A stretch of 5,882 nt of DNA from Burkholderiales bacterium (GTDB taxonomy: Bacteria; Pseudomonadota; Gammaproteobacteria; Burkholderiales; Burkholderiaceae_C), in contig JAGWTL010000197.1 of the NCBI GenBank assembly GCA_028869035.1, positions 1 to 5,882 on the forward strand. The letters are read 5' to 3'. The translations under genes were made by a program, and so were the position numbers. Shown here piece after piece: positions 1 to 5,755 of the stretch. The stretch's first letter is position 1; every line of letters begins with the position of its first letter. The notes below the pieces were generated by a model, which saw only the letters and a program-made list of their open reading frames with translations, did no database searches and had not been told where the DNA came from.

Positions 1-331
1 TCAGCCAGCCCTGACCGAAGGTCTCAACACCCAGCTGCAGATTGAGACCAATTTCTAGGATACGCGCGCCAGATGCCAGTATCACCAGTGCAACGGCGAG
101 AATCTGCACCAAAACGAATGGCGTCTTGCGAGGCTCCTTTCCTGCCAACAACGCCAATCCGCTCAGTAAAAAACACACAGCAGTTGCTGGAACCATGGGC
201 TTCCATTCGGGGCTGATGCGCGTCAACCCGTTAATGCTGAAGACCCAGCCAAGCAAAACCGCGCTGCCCAACAGAGACGTGAGCATGGCAACGACCGCAA
301 CAACCAGAACGGATTTCGGATGAACGCTCAT
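1..331 (-). CDS. Partial membrane sensor protein (N-terminus; histidine kinase or diguanylate cyclase type)
   Basis: An open frame starts at the ATG at 331-329 and stays open for 110 codons to the window edge, so the C-terminal output domain is not visible. Three hydrophobic segments can be read: about residues 8-31, 47-64 and 71-90. The order is a first helix, a short periplasmic-looking loop with ISPEWKPM (residues 39-46), the segment PATAVCFLLSGLALL (48-62), a third helix, then ILEIGLNLQLGVETF (91-105). From family knowledge, a 'P-x-TA-x-CFLL-x-G-x-ALL' stretch followed by 'Y/L-x-G-x-x-LGID'-like residues is common in the membrane sensor region ahead of PAS, histidine kinase or GGDEF/EAL domains. 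That makes a two-component or c-di-GMP signalling protein likely, but it is inference. No strong ribosome binding site precedes the ATG. Hand-counted G+C over 1-300 is about 56%, clearly below the genes to the right. Two shorter ORFs in this region are in other frames and are not genes. Confidence 0.6.
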   Translation of the reverse strand, partial: MSVHPKSVLVVAVVAMLTSLLGSAVLLGWVFSINGLTRISPEWKPMVPATAVCFLLSGLALLAGKEPRKTPFVLVQILAVALVILASGARILEIGLNLQLGVETFGQGWL

Positions 332-397
332 AGGGCACGGTGCGTTTGAGGGAAATGTCCTCGTTTCAGTGTATCTGGTTTCACGCTGTGGAGCCCC

Positions 398-421
398 TGA
401 CCTGCCCGGTTTTTCCGAGCC
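398..421 (-). repeat. Candidate right terminal inverted repeat of the IS3 remnant
   Basis: Just beyond the orfB stop codon (424-426) the plus strand reads TGACCTGCCCGG then TTTTTCCGAGCC. Read outward on the minus strand the element would end ...GGGCAGGTCA. IS3-family elements typically begin TG and end CA, and a TGACCTGCCC-like tip fits. The partner left repeat is lost, so the boundary is inferred from position and the terminal dinucleotide only. Confidence 0.45.
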
Positions 422-675
422 ATTCATTTCTGTAAGACGGCCGGGTTGGGGATTGAATGATGTTGCTTCTTGAATTCGTGAGGGGTCAGGTAGTCCAGGC
501 TGCCGTGGAGTCGCACGGTGTTGTAGTGGCGTCGCCAAGCCTCGATGACCACGCGTGCTTCCCGGCGTGATCGGAACGACTCCAGGGATAGGCACTCGTC
601 GCGAAACTTGCTTGCCAAGGTTTGCAAGGGTCACTGAGCGATGTGCCGATGCCAGTCTGGGCGATCCACTCGATG
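398..675 (-). mobile_element. IS3-family insertion sequence remnant (3' end only)
   Basis: This is the right-hand end of an IS3-family element, read on the minus strand. It holds the C-terminal part of the OrfB transposase and a candidate right terminal repeat at 398-421. The left part of the element (orfA, most of orfB, left repeat) is absent. At about 672-680 the IS3-like sequence stops and ISL3-family sequence in the opposite orientation begins. The 66 bp between this end (398) and the sensor gene start (331) contain no gene. No target duplication can be tested because the other end is missing. The element cannot move by itself. Confidence 0.75.
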
Positions 676-677
676 AG
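424..677 (-). pseudogene. IS3-family transposase OrfB, C-terminal fragment with internal deletion
   Basis: OrfB is the DDE integrase-like transposase of IS3 elements. Two minus-strand frames carry consecutive pieces of it. The upstream piece (about 677-613) reads LIEWIAQTGIGTSLSDPCKP then WQ, matching the family's 'W-A-x-x-x-G-x-x-x-x-x-x-DPGKPWQN' region. The downstream piece (612-424) reads SKFRDECLSLESFRSRREA and continues to VIEAWRRHYNTVRLHGSLDY, the usual OrfB C-terminus, with its stop at 424-426. In relatives about eight residues of the form N-x-x-x-ESFN lie between WQ and the KFRDE block. Here they are missing, consistent with a deletion of roughly 25 nt near 612/613 that also shifts the frame. 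The catalytic Glu of the DDE triad lies in that ESFN segment, so it is gone. The N-terminal part with the other acidic residues is lost at the junction with the ISL3 remnant. The ATG at 627 of the shorter frame is not a genuine start. Confidence 0.8.
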
Positions 678-1275
678 CATCGACATGTCGCCGGCCTTCA
701 TCGCCGGGGTCACCCAGCATCTGCCCAACGCCCGCATCACCTTTGACAAGTTCCACGTCATCGGTCATGCCAGCACGGCGCTGGACCAGATGCGTCGCAT
801 CGAGCAACGCACGGACAAGTCCCTCAAAGGCATGCGCTGGACTTTGCTCAAGGACACGGCCAGGCTCAAGCCCCAGGCGGCGGCCGACCTGGATGCCCTG
901 ATTGCCAAGATGACGGTCAAGCGCACCGCGCGCGCCTGGGCCTACAAGGAGCAGCTGCGTGAAATCCTCCAGCGCAAGCAGATCCATGTCGTGCGCGCCA
1001 TGCTCAAGCGTTGGTGCAATTGCGTGATGCGCTCCAAGGTCGAGCCGATGAAGGAGGTGGCCAGGATGATCCGAACTCACATGGAGGGCATCGTGGCCTG
1101 GGCGCAGACGCGCCAGACCAATGGCTTCCTGGAGGCCATCAATGGCTTGTTCCAGGCCGCCAAGCGGCGTGCTCGTGGCTTCACCCGCATCGACACGATC
1201 AGAACGGTGATCTTCCTGATCGCCGGCCGCCTCGACTTCCATGCCATCAACCCTCATGCTGGGCAACCCACTTGA
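676..1275 (+). pseudogene. ISL3-family transposase, C-terminal fragment
   Basis: ISL3 transposases are about 400-residue DDE enzymes with an N-terminal zinc-ribbon and HTH region. This fragment keeps about 200 C-terminal residues. Visible family features, in order: SIDMSPAFIAGV with the presumed second catalytic Asp (codon 682-684), then LPNARITFDKFHVIGHA, then LKGMRWTLLKD, then the end block RQTNGFLEAINGLFQAAKRR with the presumed catalytic Glu (codon 1132-1134), RARGF, and a stop at 1273-1275. The frame is open back to 592, with a TTG at 622 that could serve as a start. The residues before SIDMS do not look like ISL3; they are the antisense of the IS3 remnant, so that start is an artefact of the fusion. 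With the DNA-binding region and first catalytic Asp missing, the product should be inactive. The remaining frame is intact, so the truncation may be fairly recent. Confidence 0.85.
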
Positions 1276-1289
1276 AATTCAACAGAGCC
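1264..1289 (+). repeat. Candidate right terminal inverted repeat of the ISL3 remnant
   Basis: The segment runs CAACCCACTTGAAATTC then AACAGAGCC and overlaps the transposase stop codon. Read from outside it would begin GGCTCTGTTGAATTTC, which resembles the GGCTCT-type tips of many ISL3 elements. The left partner is missing, so the boundary cannot be confirmed here. If the tip is at 1289, the next 8 bp (AGAAAACA, 1290-1297) would be the A/T-rich target copy expected for this family. Confidence 0.35.
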
Positions 1290-1297
1290 AGAAAACA

Positions 1298-1984
1298 TCA
1301 ATAGGCTACGGTTTCCTGGCGGGCCGCGCCGCCGTACAGATCCAGGCAGCGCTCGCGCCAGGCGTGCACCGGATCGTCCGCCAGCAGCAGCGCAAAAGGG
1401 CTGCTCACGCGTGCCCACATGAAACCGCCGAAGGCCAAGTAGTCGGCATACCCGGGCTGCTCGCCGGAAATGAAGGGGCCGTGGCCCAGGGCCAGGCGCA
1501 GGGGCTGCAGCGATTTGCGGAAGGCATCGACGCGGTCCTCGCGGCCGGCCTGCAGGTCTTCCAGTGTGGTCTTGTACATCTTCTCGCGCGAAGTGCGGAA
1601 GTAGGCCTGGTCGGCCGGGTCCAGGCTGTCGTGCAGGTCCTTGAGGATCAGGCGCGCGATGCCGCCGTGGACGGTGGTCTGCGCCCAGTACTGGAAGAAC
1701 CTGAGTACATGCCCCTCGGCGCCGGCGGGGATCAGGCGCGGTGTGTCGGGAAAGGCTGTGTCCAGGTGCTGTGCGATGGCCCAGCTGTCGGTGACGAGCT
1801 GGCCGTCATACGAGAGGGTGGGGATGGTCAGCTTGCCACCGCTGCCGCTGATGCTAGGGATGTCGCCGAAGAGCACGTCGCGCACTTCGAAGGCCAGGCC
1901 CTTGTGCAGCAGGGCCAAACGCGCGCGCCAGCTGTTGGGGCTGAAGTGGGCGCGTTTTGCATTCACCAGGTCATACAGCAGCAT
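1298..1984 (-). CDS. Glutathione S-transferase family protein (LigE/beta-etherase-like N-terminal domain)
   Basis: The product is 228 residues, a normal length for a cytosolic GST. The thioredoxin-like N-terminal domain covers about residues 1-80. HFSPNSWRARLALLHKGL (13-30) carries the Ser that usually activates glutathione in this Ser-type group (S15 or S18). IPTL (54-57) has the cis-proline. TDSWAI (65-70) matches the gamma-glutamyl binding 'D/E-S' site. The all-helical C-terminal domain follows, with GYADYLAFGGF (178-188) as the N-capping region. The FSP...W..RLAL.HKGL pattern is shared with beta-etherase (LigE) and related GSTs, but I cannot assign a substrate. The start chosen is the ATG at 1984-1982, because the GST fold begins at once (MLLYDL) and the upstream gene ends only 20 bp before it. 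That spacing indicates one mRNA with the PAP2 and glycosyltransferase genes. The same frame stays open upstream to 2920, but that part is only a shadow of the PAP2 gene. The stop codon lies next to the ISL3 scar; the C-terminus AARQETVAY looks complete, though a slight alteration cannot be excluded. Confidence 0.88.
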   Translation of the reverse strand: MLLYDLVNAKRAHFSPNSWRARLALLHKGLAFEVRDVLFGDIPSISGSGGKLTIPTLSYDGQLVTDSWAIAQHLDTAFPDTPRLIPAGAEGHVLRFFQYWAQTTVHGGIARLILKDLHDSLDPADQAYFRTSREKMYKTTLEDLQAGREDRVDAFRKSLQPLRLALGHGPFISGEQPGYADYLAFGGFMWARVSSPFALLLADDPVHAWRERCLDLYGGAARQETVAY

Positions 1985-2004
1985 GGGTGTGTTTCCGTCA
2001 GGTT

Positions 2005-2793
2005 TCAGGTGGTGCGCAGGCTGCGTGCGGCAAACAGCGCCAGGCAGACGGCCAGGAAGGCCCCCAGCGCGTACTGCCAGGGCAGGTTGATGGCAAAGCC
2101 CATCTCGTCGGTCCACAGCACATAGAGGCAGTAGAGGCCGAACAGGGCCACGCCGCGCATCAGCCAGGCCTGCGGGCGCAGATGACGCTCGGGGATGCGC
2201 GCGGCCAGCCAGGCGCCGCTCAGGCCGCTGAGCAGGCCGATGGCCGCGCCGACCACGGCATCTGCCGGCCAGTGGGCGCCGACGGCAATGCGCGAGCAGG
2301 CCACGCCGAAAGCGAAGACGAAGAGCCAGAGCCAGCGCAGGCGTTGCCGGGGTGCCAACGTGAAATAGATGGCGGCGGCGCCGGCGAAGGCCGTGATGCT
2401 GTGGCCTGAAGGCATGGAGGCGATGAACAGCGGTTCGCCGATGACGTGGATACCTTCCATGCCGAGCACTTCGAGGGGGCGCGGGTTGTCGGCCACGTTC
2501 TTGCCCACCCGTGTGAGCACACCGGCCAGGGGTGCGGCGCACAGCCAGGCCAGGACGATGCGCGGCGCGCGCCACAGCGCGGGCGCGGTGGCCGCGTAGA
2601 TGGCCCAGCCCGTGCCGAAGAGCGAGAACAGGGCCCAGACGCCGTCGGGCAAGATCATGAAGGCGCGATTCAGCGCGCGAAACACGGCGGGTTCGTACCA
2701 GCCCAGCCACAGGGGCGCGGTCAACGCGGCCACGATAAAGGGCAGGGTCCAGTGCCAGGGGGCGATGCGGCGGGCGGTTACGGCGTCGTTCAT
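2005..2793 (-). CDS. PAP2-family membrane phosphatase
   Basis: The product is a 262-residue integral membrane protein with the full three-part PAP2 (type 2 phosphatidic acid phosphatase) signature. KNVADNPRP at 98-106 fits K-x6-RP, MPSGHS at 127-132 carries the catalytic-site His131, and SRIAVGAHWPAD at 167-178 fits SR-x5-H-x3-D with nucleophile His174 and Asp178. Hydrophobic segments lie at about 18-30, 50-71, 79-94, 133-147, 152-166, 178-198, 211-226 and 236-256. From family knowledge such enzymes remove phosphate from lipids at the membrane surface, for example undecaprenyl diphosphate, phosphatidylglycerophosphate or lipid A. Which one applies is not shown by the sequence. The gene begins 6 bp after the glycosyltransferase stop and ends 20 bp before gst. 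Pairing with a polyprenyl-phosphate-sugar glycosyltransferase makes a carrier-recycling or lipid A role plausible (inference). The ATG at 2793-2791 has only a weak ribosome binding site, so translation may be coupled to the gene before it. Confidence 0.92.
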   Translation of the reverse strand: MNDAVTARRIAPWHWTLPFIVAALTAPLWLGWYEPAVFRALNRAFMILPDGVWALFSLFGTGWAIYAATAPALWRAPRIVLAWLCAAPLAGVLTRVGKNVADNPRPLEVLGMEGIHVIGEPLFIASMPSGHSITAFAGAAAIYFTLAPRQRLRWLWLFVFAFGVACSRIAVGAHWPADAVVGAAIGLLSGLSGAWLAARIPERHLRPQAWLMRGVALFGLYCLYVLWTDEMGFAINLPWQYALGAFLAVCLALFAARSLRTT

Positions 2794-2799
2794 GGCAAC

Positions 2800-4323
2800 T
2801 CAGGAGGCGTCCTGGCGGCGCGGCGCGGGCTTGCCGCCCCAGCCATGGCACAGGTAGAGGTGGAAGTGCGAGATGGGGCGCCCGGCATGCCGCACGGGCA
2901 GTGTGTCGGCCAGCTCGCAACGCTCGAACATGCCTTCACCCACGGGCAGTGCATGTGCCATCTGGGACCAGTCCAGCAGCACGGCGCTGGCGCCCAGGGG
3001 GAGGGGGCCGGTCCACAGCGAGAACTGGTCGAAATCCGGCGCCAGCACGTGCACGGGCGTTGGGCGGGCGTACCAGGCCAAGCGGCTGGCCAGGGTCCAG
3101 TTCTGCACGGCCAGGTGGTAGATGTTGTTCTCTCGCGCGAGTTGCTGCGCGCGCGCGCCGGCCTCCTTCCAGCCGTAGAAGTCGGCGAAGGGGTTGAGCA
3201 TCTCCGGCTCCTTGCTGCCCGGCGCCTCGCTGGCGATCCAGGGCGGCCCGGCCAGCAGCATGAGCACGTACATGCCCAGGGTGAAGAGGGCCTGCAGGCC
3301 GCCCAGCCAGCAGATCAGCTGGCGTCGCCGGCCGGCCCAAAGGGCGGCCAGGCCCACGCCGGCAAAAGGTGTCAGGGCCACCCAGGCGGGTGCCGTCCAG
3401 TGCGGCAGACTGGAGCCGCCGCCCGAGAGATAGGCCAGCACGGCGAAGGGCAGGGCGAAGAAGGCCAGCAGCCAGGACTGAGCACGGTCCAGCTCTAAGC
3501 CGCCCAGCACCTTGTGGCGCAGGCCGAAGACGCCCCAGATCAGCAGCGGGTAGAGCAGGGCCTGGGCCAGCAGGAAGACCAGCAGCTGGCCGGGTTGCCA
3601 GTGGCTGCCCTGGCCGTGCTTGAGCTGGTAGCTGAAGGAAATCCATTCGTGCTGTGCATTCCACACGAACACCGGCAGCACCAGCAGCACCGCCAGCAGC
3701 AGGGCGATCCAGGGGCCTGCCTGCCTGAGCAGGCGCGGGCCGTGGGCGGCCAGCAGGCAGGCCAGCACCGGCAGCGCGGCGAAGATGGCGGTGTATTTGG
3801 AGAGGCCGGCCAGGCCCAGCAAAGCGCCCAGCAGCAGCCATTCGGGCAGGCCCTGCGCGACGGCGTCGTCCAGCAGGCGCAGGGTTTGCCACAGGATGGC
3901 CGCGGTGAAGAGCATGAGCAGGGTGTCGGGCAGCAGGCCGATGCCCAGGATGTGCAGCACCGGGGCCAGGCTGTAGGCCAGCACGGCCCACAGGCCGGCG
4001 GCGTCGATGCTGCCCGCAGCCGGCACCAGCAGGGTGTGCAGGCGGCGCGCAGTGGCGTGGATGAACAGCGCAGTCAGCACCCACAGAGCCTCGGGTACCA
4101 GGCGCAGAAAACCCTCGGGCGCATCCAGCGCCACCAGCGGCCACTGTATCCAGCCGACCAGGGGCGGGTGGTCGTAATAACTGAGCGCCAGCTGGGCACC
4201 GTAGAGCGCGTAGTGCGCCTCGTCACCCGACAGGCCCAGCACCCAGCCCAGCCCGAAATGCAGCAGGCTGTGGCCCAGCAGGAGCAGGGCCAGCGCGGTG
4301 GCAGGGCGGGGGGCGTTGAACAC
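2800..4323 (-). CDS. Membrane glycosyltransferase, PMT/ArnT-like (GT39/GT83 type)
   Basis: The product is 507 residues, usual for bacterial PMT_2/ArnT-type enzymes. These transfer a sugar from a polyprenyl-phosphate donor to a lipid, glycan or protein on the periplasmic side of the inner membrane. After a first helix (about 10-30) comes the diagnostic loop SGDEAHYALYG (32-42) with the acidic pair D34-E35. YYDHPPLVGW (49-58) follows, then LPDTLLMLF (131-139) with D133 and GLAGLSKYTAIFAALP (170-185). About ten to eleven hydrophobic helices end near 358. HWTAPAW (308-314) is another family motif. Residues ~360-507 form a soluble, probably periplasmic, tail that includes NPFADFYGWKEAG (377-389). 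The start is the GTG at 4323-4321: an in-frame TAG lies 18 codons upstream, no other start codon lies between, and the first helix follows directly. It is the first gene of the minus-strand operon, with PAP2 6 bp downstream. The acceptor and sugar cannot be told from sequence, and no donor-lipid synthase (ArnC/DPM1-like) is in the window. Confidence 0.88.
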   Translation of the reverse strand: MFNAPRPATALALLLLGHSLLHFGLGWVLGLSGDEAHYALYGAQLALSYYDHPPLVGWIQWPLVALDAPEGFLRLVPEALWVLTALFIHATARRLHTLLVPAAGSIDAAGLWAVLAYSLAPVLHILGIGLLPDTLLMLFTAAILWQTLRLLDDAVAQGLPEWLLLGALLGLAGLSKYTAIFAALPVLACLLAAHGPRLLRQAGPWIALLLAVLLVLPVFVWNAQHEWISFSYQLKHGQGSHWQPGQLLVFLLAQALLYPLLIWGVFGLRHKVLGGLELDRAQSWLLAFFALPFAVLAYLSGGGSSLPHWTAPAWVALTPFAGVGLAALWAGRRRQLICWLGGLQALFTLGMYVLMLLAGPPWIASEAPGSKEPEMLNPFADFYGWKEAGARAQQLARENNIYHLAVQNWTLASRLAWYARPTPVHVLAPDFDQFSLWTGPLPLGASAVLLDWSQMAHALPVGEGMFERCELADTLPVRHAGRPISHFHLYLCHGWGGKPAPRRQDAS

Positions 4324-4382
4324 GGCGGGTCTCGGGGCAGGACCGTGAAGTCTAAACGAGGGGCGGCGCTAAACTGCAAGCC
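4324..4382. promoter_or_regulatory. Divergent intergenic region with probable back-to-back promoters
   Basis: These 59 bp separate two oppositely transcribed operons, so both promoters are expected here or just inside the genes. The hexamer CTAAAC occurs twice in direct orientation, at 4352-4357 and 4369-4374 (17 bp start to start). TAAACT at 4370-4375 matches the -10 consensus at four of six positions, and TTGCAG on the minus strand (4379-4374) is a poor -35 candidate for the glycosyltransferase. No convincing -35/-10 pair or Shine-Dalgarno sequence is visible for either gene. The repeat could be a regulator site or chance. Confidence 0.35.
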
Positions 4383-4628
4383 ATGGAAGCAAAAGCCGTG
4401 GACAGCGCCCTGTCCGCCATCGACCCCCGCCGCTGTCCCCTGTGCGGCCAGCCCAATGCCTGCGCCAACCAGATGGCGCAGGTCACCGGCCAGGCCCAGC
4501 CGCCCTGCTGGTGCACCACGGCCACCTTCACGCCGGAACTGCTGGCGCGCGTGCCGGTCCAGGCGCAGCGCAAAGCCTGCATCTGCGCGGCCTGTGCCCG
4601 CGCGGCCCAGCCCGGTCCCCAACCATGA
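4383..4628 (+). CDS. Cysteine-rich CWC family protein (small putative metal-binding protein)
   Basis: The product is an 81-residue protein with eight cysteines: C18-P-L-C21, C27, the C42-W-C44 motif that names the family, and C66-I-C68-A-A-C71. This matches the 'cysteine-rich CWC' small proteins of Proteobacteria in both length and spacing. No signal peptide is visible, so it should be cytoplasmic. The paired cysteines suggest binding of zinc or a similar metal, but as far as I know the family has no established function. The start is the ATG at 4383: the in-frame TAA at 4353-4355 rules out a much longer protein, and no other ATG intervenes. No good ribosome binding site precedes it. The stop overlaps the ATG of the CDF transporter gene by 4 bp (ATGA at 4625-4628), which implies translational coupling and a linked role in metal handling (inference). 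A long minus-strand frame across the same bases is a high-GC shadow. Confidence 0.85.
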   Translation: MEAKAVDSALSAIDPRRCPLCGQPNACANQMAQVTGQAQPPCWCTTATFTPELLARVPVQAQRKACICAACARAAQPGPQP

Positions 4629-5755
4629 CCCGCACCCAGGAAGAACAGCGCCAGGCCCTGCGCTCGACCTGGATCAGCGTCTGGGTCAATGTGTTCCTGG
4701 CCAGCGCCCAGGTGGCGATCGGGATCTACGCGCGTTCGCAGGCTCTGATCGCCGATGGCCTGCACTCCCTGTCCGATCTGGTGGCCGACGGCGTGGTGCT
4801 GTTTGCCGCGCGCCATTCGCACGCCGAAGCCGACGCGGAACACCCCTACGGCCATGCGCGTTTCGAAACCGCGGCGTCGCTGGCCATCGGCCTGATTCTG
4901 GTGGGCACTGGTGTTGGCATGGTGTGGGCGGCCGGGGTCAAGCTGCACGACGGCCAGAACCTCGGGGCCGTGCATCCGCTGGCGCTGGTGACGGCGCTGG
5001 TCACGCTGGTGGCCAAGGAAGGCCTGTTCCGCTACATGCGGCGCGTGGGAGAGCGGCTCAAGTCGTCGATGCTGATCGCCAACGCTTGGCATGCGCGCGC
5101 CGACGCAGCTTCCTCGCTGGTGGTGGCGCTGGGCATAGCGGCCAACCTGCTTGGTTACCACAGCATGGACGCGGTGGCGGCCGCCATCGTGGGTTTCATG
5201 ATCGTCAAGGCGGGCTGGGAATTTTCGGTCGACGCCTTCCACGGCCTGACCGACCACGCGCTGGATCCCGAGGAGATCGAGCGCATCCGCCGCACGGTGC
5301 AGGCCGTCGACGGCGTGCTGGATTTGCACAACCTGCGCACGCGCCGCATGGGGGACTGGGCGGTGATCGACATGCATGTCGAGGTGGGGCCGCACCTCAC
5401 GGTCTCCGAAGGGCATTACATCGCCGAGCAGATCAGCGCCCGGGTCAAGGAGGCGCACCGCGTCGCCGAATGCACGGTGCACATCGATCCCGGCACGGTG
5501 CGGCACCTGGCGCGGGTGCTCGCGCTGCCGCCGCGTGCGCGGGTGCGCGACAAGGTGCAGGACGTGCTGGGCCGCCAGGCCGTGCTGCGCCTGCACTACC
5601 TGGAAAGCGGCCTGGAGGTCGAGGCCGAGCTGGCCGCGCACGTCTCCGCCGACGAACTGCAGCGGTTGCAGCTCGCCCTGCAGGCGGCGCTGGCAGGTCT
5701 GGGGCGCGTGAGCCGTGTCAGCCTGAGCTGTCCTCCGGTCGGGGGGCACACGTGA
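4625..5755 (+). CDS. CDF family cation efflux transporter (Zn/Fe-type) with extended C-terminus
   Basis: The product is a 376-residue cation diffusion facilitator, which exports divalent metals from the cytoplasm by proton antiport. The membrane domain covers about residues 12-205. The transport site pairs are H47/D51 in ADGLHSLSD (43-51, helix 2) and H156/D160 in WHARAD (155-160, helix 5). The loop HPYGHARFETAASLAIG (73-89) is the typical family stretch. After LTDHALDPEEIERI (208-221) comes the cytoplasmic dimerisation domain to about 290, with H251 (MHVEV), H264 (EGHYIA) and H286/D288 (VHIDP), the positions that bind metal in YiiP-type proteins. The HxxxD/HxxxD pattern suggests Zn-like substrates; Fe, Co or Cd remain possible. 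Residues 300-376 are an extra C-terminal segment beyond the ~300-residue core. The start is the ATG at 4625, overlapping the CWC gene stop. The frame is open upstream to 4442, but that part is the CWC gene in another frame. The stop overlaps the next gene's GTG. Confidence 0.93.
   Translation: MTRTQEEQRQALRSTWISVWVNVFLASAQVAIGIYARSQALIADGLHSLSDLVADGVVLFAARHSHAEADAEHPYGHARFETAASLAIGLILVGTGVGMVWAAGVKLHDGQNLGAVHPLALVTALVTLVAKEGLFRYMRRVGERLKSSMLIANAWHARADAASSLVVALGIAANLLGYHSMDAVAAAIVGFMIVKAGWEFSVDAFHGLTDHALDPEEIERIRRTVQAVDGVLDLHNLRTRRMGDWAVIDMHVEVGPHLTVSEGHYIAEQISARVKEAHRVAECTVHIDPGTVRHLARVLALPPRARVRDKVQDVLGRQAVLRLHYLESGLEVEAELAAHVSADELQRLQLALQAALAGLGRVSRVSLSCPPVGGHT

Larger units (their letters stand above)
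676..1289 (+). mobile_element. ISL3-family insertion sequence remnant (3' part)
   Basis: This is the right-hand part of an ISL3-family element: the C-terminal half of its transposase followed by 14 bp of end sequence. The left end and about the first half of the transposase gene are missing, replaced at about 672-680 by IS3-family sequence of opposite orientation. The probable right tip (GAGCC, ending near 1289) lies only 8 bp before the stop codon of the convergent gst gene. Neither remnant interrupts the other cleanly, so a deletion or recombination joining two neighbouring IS copies is a better explanation than nested insertion. Confidence 0.75.

Noticed and set aside
42..323. 93-codon plus-strand frame opposite the sensor fragment
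   Set aside because: The minus frame from 331 encodes three clean hydrophobic helices with a known sensor pattern; the plus frame has no such structure.
631..1266. 211-codon minus-strand frame opposite the ISL3 transposase
   Set aside because: The plus strand clearly encodes ISL3 transposase; the antisense translation has no family features.
398..1289. Composite transposon flanked by two IS copies
   Set aside because: The two remnants belong to different families, touch each other with no cargo between, and both lack their outer 5' ends.
1241..2125. 294-codon plus-strand frame across the ISL3 end and the gst gene
   Set aside because: It is a shadow of gst on the other strand, with no recognisable motif, and it begins inside the transposase fragment.
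1298..2920. 540-residue fusion of an unknown N-terminal domain to GST
   Set aside because: The first ~312 codons are an out-of-frame, R/A/H-rich reading of the PAP2 gene. The GST fold begins at the ATG at 1984, so this is not a real fusion protein.
2446..3498. 350-codon plus-strand open frame opposite the PAP2 and glycosyltransferase genes
   Set aside because: Its G/Q/A/R-rich low-complexity translation spans two real genes on the other strand and shows no motif.
2936..4144. 402-codon minus-strand frame overlapping the glycosyltransferase
   Set aside because: It is an alternative frame of the glycosyltransferase gene with an AGR-rich translation; the real frame has the membrane helices and family motifs.
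4352..5749. 465-codon minus-strand open frame opposite the CDF gene
   Set aside because: It is a high-GC shadow: the translation is rich in R, H, Q and A with no recognisable domain, while the plus strand encodes a complete CDF protein with all metal-site residues.
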